Assembly (NCBI GenBank): GCA_937871505.1
Contig: CALMPF010000060.1
Location: 1 to 57,123, forward strand
Direction of reading: 5' to 3'
From: an uncultured Planctomycetia bacterium
Lineage (GTDB): Bacteria > Planctomycetota > Phycisphaerae > Phycisphaerales > SM1A02
DNA length: 57,123 nucleotides
Made by a program: the position numbers and the translations under genes. A model generated the notes under the pieces. It was not told the origin of the DNA. It worked only from the letters and a program-made list of their open reading frames with translations, and made no database searches. Of the stretch, positions 8,707 through 16,768 are shown piece after piece (the first letter of the stretch is position 1; every line of letters starts with the position of its first letter).

Positions 8707-9444
8707 TCATCGGGGCGAGCTTCCGACGATCGCCGCGACTCCGATCGACGATCTGCATGTGGCCTCCTGCCGTGGGCGGGGCCGGGGGCCGGGGGCGGTG
8801 CCGGGGGCGGGGGCGGTCGGGGTGCGGGCGCCTTGTGTGCGCGGATCGCGGGCGCCGGCCGTTCCGGCGCGCAGCGCGAGCCGCAGGCCGTTCACGTCCC
8901 AGACGACCAGCGTCGCGGGGGACTCGATCCCGAGCGCTTCGAGCCGGATCGGCGCTCGCTCCGATGGCCCCGCGTCGCGGCCATGCTCCCAGCCTTCGTT
9001 CTCGAGCTTCAGCATCGCGATCGCGACCGTGTCGGCGTCGAGCTCCGGAAGCGCTTGGTACTCGGAGACCCAGCAGCGATGGAGGCGGTACGCCTTCGCC
9101 ACCTGTCCGGCCTCGTTGAGGAGCTCGATGATCACATCCTTGCGGAGCTGGCGCAGCGACATCGCCGCATCGCCGCCGACGTTGGAGACGAGGCCGGCCC
9201 ACCGCACGAACTCCGGGTCATGGGTCACGCCGCGCTCGAGCGTGACGGCTTCGAAGGTCGTCCGTCCGGGACTCGTGCGCGACGTGCTCGGCGCTGCGCC
9301 GTCGCGATGCTCGACGACTTCCACCGAGCGCTTCAGTCCACCGACCTTGCTCACGCCCGCGACGCAGCGGCCGTCCCAGCGCACGCGGAACTTGAGGTTC
9401 TTGCAGGGGTCGAAGCGATGGGTGTCGGCGACGGACTGGGTCAT
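8707..9444 (-). CDS. contractile-tail (eCIS-type) tube protein, gp19-like, with C-terminal extension
   Basis: 245 residues. Residues 10-155 follow the T4 gp19-like tube family of extracellular contractile injection systems almost motif by motif: RFDPCKNLKFRVRWDG, VAGVSKVGGLKRS, EVVEHRDG, SRTSPGRT, VTLERGVTHDPEF, RCWVSEYQALPELDA and KLENEGWE. Such proteins stack as hexamers into the rigid inner tube. A 90-residue tail follows that is not part of the family, rich in Pro, Arg and Ala in its last third. The sheath gene lies 115 bp upstream on the same strand. No baseplate, spike, AAA ATPase or tape-measure gene is nearby, so the rest of the machine must be elsewhere or lost. Family call is confident; function of the pair alone is unknown. 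Confidence 0.9.
   Translation of the reverse strand: MTQSVADTHRFDPCKNLKFRVRWDGRCVAGVSKVGGLKRSVEVVEHRDGAAPSTSRTSPGRTTFEAVTLERGVTHDPEFVRWAGLVSNVGGDAAMSLRQLRKDVIIELLNEAGQVAKAYRLHRCWVSEYQALPELDADTVAIAMLKLENEGWEHGRDAGPSERAPIRLEALGIESPATLVVWDVNGLRLALRAGTAGARDPRTQGARTPTAPAPGTAPGPRPRPRQEATCRSSIGVAAIVGSSPR
8774..8813 (+). repeat. G-tract cluster, possible G-quadruplex
   Basis: Six runs of three to five G lie at 8774-8776, 8778-8781, 8784-8788, 8791-8795, 8803-8807 and 8809-8813 on the plus strand. They encode, on the other strand, the Pro/Arg/Gly-rich end of the tube protein. The plus strand is the template strand for that gene, so a folded quadruplex could hinder its transcription. Confidence 0.55.
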
Positions 9445-9559
9445 GGTCGGTGTGCTCCGCGGATCGGGGCGGCACGCCGATCGTGGGGAGACGAGTCGGT
9501 GGTGAAGCGGGCCGTGCGAGAGGGCTCGATGCCAAGCGAGCCGGTCGGAGCGCCTCAGG

Positions 9560-11215
9560 TCACGTCGCGATCTGTCCGGCGACCCGCTGGATCCTGATGA
9601 CCACGAACTCGGCCGGCTTGAGCGGCGCGAAGCCGACGAGGATGTTCACGGTGCCGAGGTTGATGTCGTTCTGGGTCGTGGTCTCGCGATCGCACTTCAC
9701 GAAGTACGCCTCGCGCGGGGTGGCGCCCTCGAAGGCGCCTTGGCGGAAGAGGCCGTTCATGAAGGCCCCGAGGTTGAGCCGGATCTGCGCCCAGAGCGGC
9801 TCGTCGTTGGGCTCGAAGACGACCCACTGGGTCCCGCGCCAGAGCGACTCCTCAATGAAGAGCGCGGTGCGGCGCACCGGGAGGTACTTCCACTCCGAGG
9901 CGAGCCGATCGTCTCCCTCGCGCGTGCGGGCGCCCCAAACCACGCCGTCCACCTCGGGCAGGGTCCGAAGGCAGTTGACGCCGAGCGGGTTGAGTTCGCC
10001 GATCTCGGCATCGGTGAGCGCGGTCGAGAACCCGCTGATGCCCGTGATCCGCGCGTCGAGGCCCGCGGGCGCCTTCCAGACGCCGCGCGTCGCGTCGGTG
10101 CGGGCGATCACGCCGGCGACGGCGCCGCACGGCGCGAAGGCCTCGATCTGGTTCGCGCGCAGCGGGTTCGCCTGGCGGATGCGGGGGAAGTAGATCGCCG
10201 CGTGCGAGTTGCTCACGCCGATCGACTCGATGCCGGTCCTCGCCTGCTCGCCGCGCGACCACCCCTGCGGCGGATCGATGATGAGGACGGCGCGGCGTCG
10301 GCGGCAGTACTCGGCGGCGGCCTGCCAAGTGTCCGGCGCGACGTCGACGTCGGCTGCGAGGGGTGGGATGCAGAGGAGGTTGAAGAGATCGACGGTGTCG
10401 AGGGCGAAGAGCCCGTCCCTCTCGGCCTCGCTGCCCACGATCTCGTCGTCGGTGATGGCCACGCCGTCGGAACCGAGCTCGAACGGGCGCCGGGCGGTGT
10501 GGTCCTCGGCGGGGCTCGCGGCGCTCTCGCCGGGGGTCGCGCCGGGGGTCTCGCCGGGGGTCTCGCCGGGTCGTTCGGCGGGCAGACCGGCTCCCTCCGG
10601 AACCCGCACCAGCAGCGACTCCTGTTCGAGGACGCGATCCACGCGGCGAGGCGAGTCTGCGGCGATCGAGACGTTTCGGAAGGACTCCACGGCGTTCATT
10701 GCACGGTCGCGAACGCTGAGATTGAAACTCGACCGGTCGGCGCGGTCCGGAAGGGCGTGGTCAACGCGCAGCAGAAGGGAGTTCCCCCACGCGCCCGGTG
10801 CGGAGGCCGTGAGTTCGAGTCGGTCGGCTGCCTCCTCCGCCGCCCTGACGCGAGCATCGACCGCGGTTTGGACTTCCGGCTGTCGGCTCTCGGTCAGCAG
10901 CGCGAACCGCGCCGCCCCGCTCTCCGACGATCCGCTCGCGACCGCCCCCCGCCGGTACACCCGCACGATCACGGCCTCCCCTCCGCCGTTGCTGAAGAAG
11001 TCGCGGACGGCGAAGCTCATCGTGCTCTGGTTGGAGAGCCCCCCGAAGCGTCGCTCGAAGTCGGCGAAACTCGGGATCGTGCGTGGTTCGTTGACCGGCC
11101 CCCGGGGCGCACGGCCGATGAAGGCGGTGATCGACGTGGCCACCCCGGTGATCGTGCGGACGCCGCTGGCGATCTCCTCGATGTGGACGCCGGGCGCGGT
11201 GTCGTTGGATGCCAT
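9560..11215 (-). CDS. contractile-tail sheath protein (eCIS/phage type)
   Basis: 551 residues. The N-terminus (PGVHIEEIASGVRTITGV, TAFIGRAPRGPVN) and the C-terminal block (WAQIRLNLGAFMNGLFRQGAF, CDRETTTQNDI, ILVGFAPLKPAEFVVIRI) are the hallmarks of tail sheath proteins of Afp/PVC-like contractile injection systems. The sheath wraps the inner tube and contracts to drive it through a membrane. The middle domain contains a short insertion with a four-residue Pro-Gly-Glu/Ala-Thr repeat at about 214-230. SD-like GGGGAG lies 7 nt before the ATG at 11215. Together with the gp19-like gene it forms a two-gene unit. Domestication from a phage or eCIS is likely; integrase, lysis and head genes are absent. 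Confidence 0.93.
   Translation of the reverse strand: MASNDTAPGVHIEEIASGVRTITGVATSITAFIGRAPRGPVNEPRTIPSFADFERRFGGLSNQSTMSFAVRDFFSNGGGEAVIVRVYRRGAVASGSSESGAARFALLTESRQPEVQTAVDARVRAAEEAADRLELTASAPGAWGNSLLLRVDHALPDRADRSSFNLSVRDRAMNAVESFRNVSIAADSPRRVDRVLEQESLLVRVPEGAGLPAERPGETPGETPGATPGESAASPAEDHTARRPFELGSDGVAITDDEIVGSEAERDGLFALDTVDLFNLLCIPPLAADVDVAPDTWQAAAEYCRRRRAVLIIDPPQGWSRGEQARTGIESIGVSNSHAAIYFPRIRQANPLRANQIEAFAPCGAVAGVIARTDATRGVWKAPAGLDARITGISGFSTALTDAEIGELNPLGVNCLRTLPEVDGVVWGARTREGDDRLASEWKYLPVRRTALFIEESLWRGTQWVVFEPNDEPLWAQIRLNLGAFMNGLFRQGAFEGATPREAYFVKCDRETTTQNDINLGTVNILVGFAPLKPAEFVVIRIQRVAGQIAT
10526..10573 (-). repeat. four tandem 12-bp units inside the sheath gene
   Basis: CTCGCCGGGGGT-like units at 10526, 10538, 10550 and 10562 (the last diverged). 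On the coding strand they give a Thr-Pro-Gly-Glu/Ala repeat in the sheath middle region. Such arrays change length easily by slippage, always in frame. Confidence 0.8.
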
Positions 11216-11504
11216 CGGGAGACTCCCCGCCGGAGCGCCGACCCGTGTCGCGGATGCGGCGTGGACTCGCTCCCGTTCGCCCCAGTCTCGCTCGACCGGG
11301 TGCCACCGTCAATCGGTCGGCTGCTCGACCGCTCGCCGAGCGACTCGCGGACAGCGCGGGGAGCGGGCCGACCGGCGGCCCTGCGGCCCTACGGTCCAGC
11401 GTCGCGGGATTCCCGCCCGACGGGTCGGGGATGCACCGCGCAGCGGCCCCGGCGCCGCCGAACCGGCCGAGCAGCCAGTGGCGGTGCGGGCGAGAACCCT
11501 CCGT

Positions 11505-11560
11505 CGTCGATATAAACCCAACTTTCCCAATGACTTGCCAGCGCGACTCGCTATATTGAC
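11505..11560. promoter_or_regulatory. AT-rich promoter island between sheath and prepilin genes
   Basis: The 457-bp divergent spacer 11216-11672 has no gene. Within it, 11505-11560 is strikingly A/T-rich for this genome and contains GATATAAA (around 11507), TTGCCA (11535-11540) and TATATT (11552-11557). The TTGCCA/TATATT pair is only 11 bp apart, so it is not a canonical pair; TATATT as a -10 for the prepilin gene, 115 bp upstream of its ATG, is the likeliest reading. Confidence 0.35.
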
Positions 11561-11672
11561 GGGTCGATCGGGACCCCGACGTCGGTCTGCGGCCGCTCCG
11601 TGCAGCGCCGTCGGCATCGTCGGCGCCGACCGCGCAGCCGCAGTCCTCAGCCCTCTCTTCGGAGTCGCACCC

Positions 11673-12665
11673 ATGGCGCCTTCATTCGGAACCTCACCCA
11701 CGCAGGCCCCTGTCGCCCTCGGTCGTCTCTGCGCAGCCGGAGCCGGAGCTCATTCGGGCAGCGAACCAGCGCGAGCGCGGCCTCGGCGTCGGCGTTCGCC
11801 GGGCGGCTTCTCGCTCGTCGAGATGATGGTGATCATCGGCGTGATCATCGTGCTTCTCGCGCTGCTCCTGCCGGCGCTCGCGGTGGCGCGGAAGAACGCG
11901 GCATGGGCGGGCTCGCAGAACAACCTCCGCCAGATCCACACGCTGATCGCCGCGTACTCCTCCGACAATCGCGACTACGTGCCACCGAGCCGGTTTGACT
12001 ACTCGAACTCGCCCTACCCCGGCAAGGTTCGGACCTGGACCCCCGGGGTGACGCTCCCCGGCGGCGGCGGACCGCTCGGCGAGCAGAGCCGAGGCTCGTG
12101 GGCCGACATCATCTGGACGACGGGCAACCTCGGTCCGGTGTCGCTCGTGGCCGGCGAGCCCGGACAAGCGACGGTGACGTTCTACGACTATCGCTTCGAT
12201 TCGCCGGATCGGCAGATCTACGGCATCCTCCCGAGCTTCGAGTCGATCCTGCGCTCGAAGGTCGCCAACTCCTTCAACGCCAAGACACCCTCCGTCGCGG
12301 AGGCGACGCCGATCGGCGACGGCGCCGAGGAGATCGGCGAGCCCGGCTACTTCGCGGCCAACGACGCCTTCAGCAGCGTCGGTCCGCAAGGCCGGTGGTG
12401 GACGCTCGGGCAGGTCAAGCGACCGCACCTTTCGATCTATCTGGTCGACTCGGCGTACGGCGAGACGATCGCGCCGACGGAGGCGGCATGGGACGGTCGG
12501 CCGCAGAATGACCCGACCGCGTACGGACAAGTCGACTTCAGGTATCTCGGCGATCAGGCGCTGCTGCTCTGTCTCGACGGTCGGATCGTCTCGCAGGAGC
12601 GGTGGGAGAGCCTCGACGATCTCGTTGAGACGACGCAGCTCCGGGTGACCGGCCTCGATCAGTAG
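11673..12665 (+). CDS. prepilin-type (type II secretion/pseudopilin-like) protein
   Basis: 330 residues. A basic leader of about 46 residues ends in the prepilin peptidase site GGFSLVEMM (cleavage after Gly, methylated Phe, Glu at +5), followed by the hydrophobic helix IIGVIIVLLALLLPALAVA. The globular part begins AWAGSQNNLRQIHTLIAAYSSDNRDYVPP, typical of the large planctomycete family of prepilin-like proteins with an N-terminal methylation motif. It would be inserted in the inner membrane, cleaved by the prepilin peptidase and assembled in or near a pseudopilus or secretion complex. It stands alone between unrelated genes. The start at 11673 is the first ATG that leaves a plausible leader. 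Precise role unknown. Confidence 0.85.
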   Translation: MAPSFGTSPTQAPVALGRLCAAGAGAHSGSEPARARPRRRRSPGGFSLVEMMVIIGVIIVLLALLLPALAVARKNAAWAGSQNNLRQIHTLIAAYSSDNRDYVPPSRFDYSNSPYPGKVRTWTPGVTLPGGGGPLGEQSRGSWADIIWTTGNLGPVSLVAGEPGQATVTFYDYRFDSPDRQIYGILPSFESILRSKVANSFNAKTPSVAEATPIGDGAEEIGEPGYFAANDAFSSVGPQGRWWTLGQVKRPHLSIYLVDSAYGETIAPTEAAWDGRPQNDPTAYGQVDFRYLGDQALLLCLDGRIVSQERWESLDDLVETTQLRVTGLDQ

Positions 12666-12699
12666 TCAGCGGTGAAGCGAGGGTGCGCCGCCTGCGGAT

Positions 12700-13031
12700 C
12701 TGGCCGCCAATCTGGCTGCCAAGCTGGCCGCCGGAATGGACGGCCGGGCGGGCTCGCCGGGATCGCTCGTGGCGCTGGCTCGCGGGGCTGGCTCACGGGG
12801 CTGGCTCATGGGGCTGGGACGCGAGGCGGGGTGTCGGGCTGGCTCGCCGGGCTGGACAGTCCGAATCGGCCGTCGCCGACCGGGGGCGCGGCGGGAACCA
12901 CGACGATTTCAGTCGATGACCGCAGAAGGCAGATCGGCGAGGCCGTCCACGGCCCGTCCTGCCAGCGGCCTGCGTGGCTGGCCATCGGCCTTGGCTGGGG
13001 CGCGGCCGGGGCGCGGGCCGGGGCGCGGGCT
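12700..13031. repeat. three short tandem arrays in a 770-bp gene-free spacer
   Basis: Between the prepilin stop and tRNA-Thr (12666-13438) I see no credible gene. Instead there are three arrays: a 12-bp unit CTGGCCGCCAAT three times (12700-12735), a 13-bp unit CTGGCTCrCGGGG three times (12775-12813), and a GGGGCGCGGGCC unit three times (12997-13031). Open frames across them translate to low-complexity Gly/Arg/Ala and are not genes. The promoter and terminator of the tRNA-Thr/tuf unit lie at the right end. Confidence 0.7.
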
Positions 13032-13195
13032 GGAGCGCAGCGTGGGGCGGGGCTGAGCCGCGGCTGGGTGCGGGTCGGTCGGGTGCCGCGACCGCTGGCA
13101 CCTGCTCCCCGAGCCACCGCGGACCGGTCAGTCCGTTCGAGGGTCGCCTCGCGGGCGGCGGAGCGCCCGATTCCCGCTCCGAGGGCCGAAGGGAC

Positions 13196-13223
13196 TTGCC
13201 AACCCCGGCCAAACGGCTACACT
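13196..13223 (+). promoter_or_regulatory. strong promoter upstream of tRNA-Thr/tuf
   Basis: TTGCCA (13196-13201), a 16-bp spacer and TACACT (13218-13223). This is one of the two best sigma-70-like pairs in the window and points at the tRNA-Thr/tuf unit. The start would be near 13230, immediately followed by an intrinsic terminator hairpin. Confidence 0.6.
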
Positions 13224-13233
13224 CCTCGGTTCA

Positions 13234-13260
13234 CCGTCCCTCGCTTGGGGCGGTTTTTAT
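13234..13260 (+). terminator. intrinsic terminator directly after the promoter
   Basis: CCGTCCC (13234-13240), loop TCGCTT, GGGGCGG (13247-13253) give a seven-pair stem including one G-U, followed by TTTTTAT. This is the only classic hairpin plus T-tract I found in the window. It begins only about four nt after the predicted transcription start, so it may act as an attenuator of the tRNA-Thr/tuf unit or mark a very short RNA. Confidence 0.65.
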
Positions 13261-13438
13261 TCCGAGCCGCTCCCCGCCGCGGCCCGTCGGCACTCGACGG
13301 GCAACGCCTCCCCGGTCGCGACGGGTGGAAGACGCAGGACGCGTCGCCTTTGAGATGGTCTCGGTCGCAGGGCAACGCCGACCCTCGGTCCGCTCGCGGG
13401 TCCGCCGGTGACGGCCACAACCAGCACCACGCTTTCTC

Positions 13439-13510
13439 GCCACCGTAGCTCAGTGGTAGAGCACACCCTTGGTAAGGGTGAGGTCACGGGTTCAAATCCC
13501 GTTGGTGGCT
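13439..13510 (+). tRNA. tRNA-Thr (anticodon GGT)
   Basis: 72-nt cloverleaf: acceptor GCCACCG/TGGTGGC with one G-U, D stem GCTC/GAGC, anticodon stem CACCC/GGGTG with loop TTGGTAA, T stem ACGGG/CCCGT with TTCAAAT loop, discriminator T. The 3' CCA is not encoded. It precedes tuf, an arrangement also known from thrT-tufB of enterobacteria, and is probably co-transcribed with it. Confidence 0.97.
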
Positions 13511-13672
13511 CTCGGTCGCTTCGCCGCGTTGGTGGAGCCGTCCGGACCATCGTTCTCCGTCGCGCGGCGAACGTTCCCGCCCGGCACCCGATTCGCACCT
13601 CGCATTCCTTCCTCAACGCCTTCAGCAGCTTCAGCGGGACGAACCACGTCCCCGATCCGGAGAGCCCAGACC

Positions 13673-14884
<1,212 letters not shown>

Positions 14885-14893
14885 TGTCGCCGC

Positions 14894-14939
14894 GGGTCGG
14901 AGCGGTGCGCTCGCCGGTGCGTCCGCTTCGCTCCGACCC
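14894..14939 (+). terminator. stem-loop between tuf and rpmG
   Basis: An 11-bp perfect stem, GGGTCGGAGCG at 14894-14904 and its complement at 14929-14939, encloses a 24-nt loop that can itself pair. There is no T-tract, so it is either a Rho-type/processing hairpin or a partial attenuator that lowers rpmG relative to tuf. Confidence 0.5.
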
Positions 14940-14987
14940 TCGGACTCCGTCGATCAGTTTCTCCCTCCTCACCCGAGTCGTTTCCAA

Positions 14988-15167
14988 ATGGCCAAGAAGG
15001 CGCTCGATCGCGAATACGTCTGGCTCCAGTGCTCGGAGTGCGGCGACCTGAACTACCGGACCAACATCCGCGTCAAGGGCGGCATCGCCGAGAAGCTCAA
15101 GGAAGGGCTCCAGAAGTACAGCCCGCGGCTTCGCAAGCACACGCTGCACAAGATCAAGCGGAAGTGA
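14988..15167 (+). CDS. rpmG: 50S ribosomal protein L33
   Basis: 59 residues starting [18 protein letters not shown] and ending [13 protein letters not shown]. The N-terminal strand has a CxxC knuckle (CSEC), but the second zinc pair found in the four-cysteine form is absent: the position before PRLRKH, often Cys, is Ser. L33 sits at the E site of the large subunit. Gene order tuf-rpmG-trnW-secE-nusG supports the call. Confidence 0.95.
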   Translation: MAKKALDREYVWLQCSECGDLNYRTNIRVKGGIAEKLKEGLQKYSPRLRKHTLHKIKRK

Positions 15168-15212
15168 GCCGATCGGGCGCGCTGCCGCCGCGATCGAGGC
15201 TTCCGTCCACGG

Positions 15213-15285
<73 letters not shown>

Positions 15286-15340
15286 TTCGGCGTCGGGCCT
15301 GCCGATGACAGGCAGGCCCGCGTCCTTCCTCGGAGCATCC

Positions 15341-15742
15341 ATGTACAAGAGCGGACAGGGATACTGGACGCGCACGATGACGAGCATCGCGGCAGGCGTG
15401 CTCGCCTGCTTTGCGGGGGTCTGGCTCGGCGAAGAGCTGCGCGGCCGGACGTGGGGGGCCATCGAGCCCATCTACGTCGCGGCGACCGTCGGCGTGATCG
15501 TCGTGGCGATCTGCGGCGCGATCATCTACTGGCTCGTGGGCGTGAAGCCTGGATCGGTCGACTTCCTCATCGCCACCGAGGCGGAGATGAAGAAGGTCAA
15601 CTGGTCGACTCGCCGCGAGATCTTCGGTTCGACGTGGGTCGTGATCGTGCTCACGGCGCTGATCACGGTCTACGTCTTCGCCTTCGACCAGGTCTTCGCC
15701 TTCGTCTTCACCTGGATGAAGGTCCTAGACGCCGGAATCTGA
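15341..15742 (+). CDS. secE: preprotein translocase subunit SecE
   Basis: 133 residues from the ATG at 15341 (GGAG about five nt upstream). Two N-terminal membrane segments (GVLACFAGVWLG and VAATVGVIVVAICGAIIYWL) precede the conserved amphipathic helix FLIATEAEMKKVNWSTRREI and the final membrane helix TWVVIVLTALITVYVFAFD. SecE clamps SecY in the Sec translocon. The extra N-terminal segments give a three-helix form. It overlaps nusG: the SecE stop TGA shares its last base with the nusG ATG. Confidence 0.95.
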   Translation: MYKSGQGYWTRTMTSIAAGVLACFAGVWLGEELRGRTWGAIEPIYVAATVGVIVVAICGAIIYWLVGVKPGSVDFLIATEAEMKKVNWSTRREIFGSTWVVIVLTALITVYVFAFDQVFAFVFTWMKVLDAGI

Positions 15743-16707
15743 TGGAACACCTCGACCTCGAACACGATCCGGCCTCGCCCTCTCCTGATGGCGACCCCGC
15801 TGCGGCGCCCGGGGTCCCCGACGACGCTGCGAGTTCCGCAGCGGGGGGGAGCGCCGGTTCGTCGGCCGCGCCGGCCGAGGAGCCGACCGCCGCGGCCGCC
15901 GAGGAGCCCGCCGCGGGCCCGAAGGCGAAGTCGCTCGGCCGAGGAGCGCGCAAGCGCGGCGATCAGCCCTCGCCGAGGACGCTCACCGGCGCCGGCGTGG
16001 CCACGTCGAAGGCGCTGATGTCGACGCGGCGGGCGCGACCGGCGAAGGCGTCCGAGGCGACGGCCGCTCAGAGCGCCGCGCCCGCAGAGGCGGGCTCGGA
16101 CGAGGAGCGCTTCGATCCGGCGACCGACCTTCCCATGTACCGCGAGGGCATGGACTGGTTCGTCCTCCGCGTCGCGTCCAACAAGGAGAGCTCGGTCCGG
16201 GAGACGCTCCTTCGAAAGGTCCAGATCGAGGGGATGGAGGATCTCGTCGGCCGCATCATGGTGCCGACGGAGAAGACCAAGACCCTCAAGGCGGGCAAGC
16301 AGCGGATCACGGAGACCAAGCTCTATCCGGGCTACGTCTTCGTCGAGATGAAGCTGGAGCCGGATGGTCGCATTCCGCAGGATGTCTTCTTCCTCATCAA
16401 GGAGACCAGCGGCGTCGGCGACTTCGTCGGCACCGCAGGCCGGCCGACGCCGATGGCGACGCACGAGGTCGAGAAGATGCTCTTCGACTCGCGCCGCCCC
16501 GAGGAGGCGCCGACGCTGAAGATGGACTTCCGCAAGGGAGACAGCGTCACGATCAAGGAAGGCCCCTTCGAGAACTTCCGCGGCACCGTCGACGAGCTGC
16601 TGCCGGATCGCGGTCTTGTTCGCGTCCTTGTGACGATCTTCGGCCGGCAGGCGCCGATCGAGCTCGAGTACTGGCAGATCGCCAAGGCCGAGGACGAGGG
16701 AGGCTGA
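15742..16707 (+). CDS. nusG: transcription termination/antitermination protein NusG, long N-terminal extension
   Basis: 321 residues, against about 180 usually. Residues 1-137 are an Ala/Pro/Glu- and Arg-rich, probably disordered extension. The NGN domain starts at DWFVLRVASNKE (about 138) and includes TKLYPGYVFVEM and VGDFVG; the KOW domain at the end reads FRKGDSVTIKEGPFENFRGTVDEL. NusG binds RNA polymerase and links it to Rho or the ribosome. The ATG overlaps the secE stop (TGATG), so the two are translationally coupled. A later internal start (for example Met at residue 93) cannot be excluded, but the overlap and the in-frame codon bias favour the long form. Confidence 0.95.
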   Translation: MEHLDLEHDPASPSPDGDPAAAPGVPDDAASSAAGGSAGSSAAPAEEPTAAAAEEPAAGPKAKSLGRGARKRGDQPSPRTLTGAGVATSKALMSTRRARPAKASEATAAQSAAPAEAGSDEERFDPATDLPMYREGMDWFVLRVASNKESSVRETLLRKVQIEGMEDLVGRIMVPTEKTKTLKAGKQRITETKLYPGYVFVEMKLEPDGRIPQDVFFLIKETSGVGDFVGTAGRPTPMATHEVEKMLFDSRRPEEAPTLKMDFRKGDSVTIKEGPFENFRGTVDELLPDRGLVRVLVTIFGRQAPIELEYWQIAKAEDEGG

Positions 16708-16714
16708 GCCGCCC

Positions 16715-16747
16715 CGCAGCGCGGCCAACCGGCGCCGGAGCGCTGCG
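16715..16747 (+). terminator. hairpin after nusG
   Basis: CGCAGCGC (16715-16722) pairs perfectly with GCGCTGCG (16740-16747); the loop has inner GGC/GCC pairing. No T-tract. It may end the secE-nusG transcript and separate it from the next gene. Confidence 0.4.
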
Positions 16748-16768
16748 AGGTCGGCGGTGCGCTGAGAC

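Noticed and set aside
8707..11215. A prophage
   Set aside because: Only sheath and tube genes occur; no integrase, terminase, capsid, portal or lysis genes lie on either side.
11535..11557. TTGCCA and TATATT as a paired -35/-10
   Set aside because: They are only 11 bp apart, too close for one promoter; kept only as an A/T-rich island.
12672..13448. 258-codon plus-strand frame between the prepilin and tRNA-Thr
   Set aside because: It consists of tandem-repeat translation, runs through the promoter and terminator and into tRNA-Thr, and has no family resemblance.
14885..15212. A riboswitch or other structured RNA between tuf and tRNA-Trp
   Set aside because: Only a simple stem-loop is visible and the region is occupied by rpmG.
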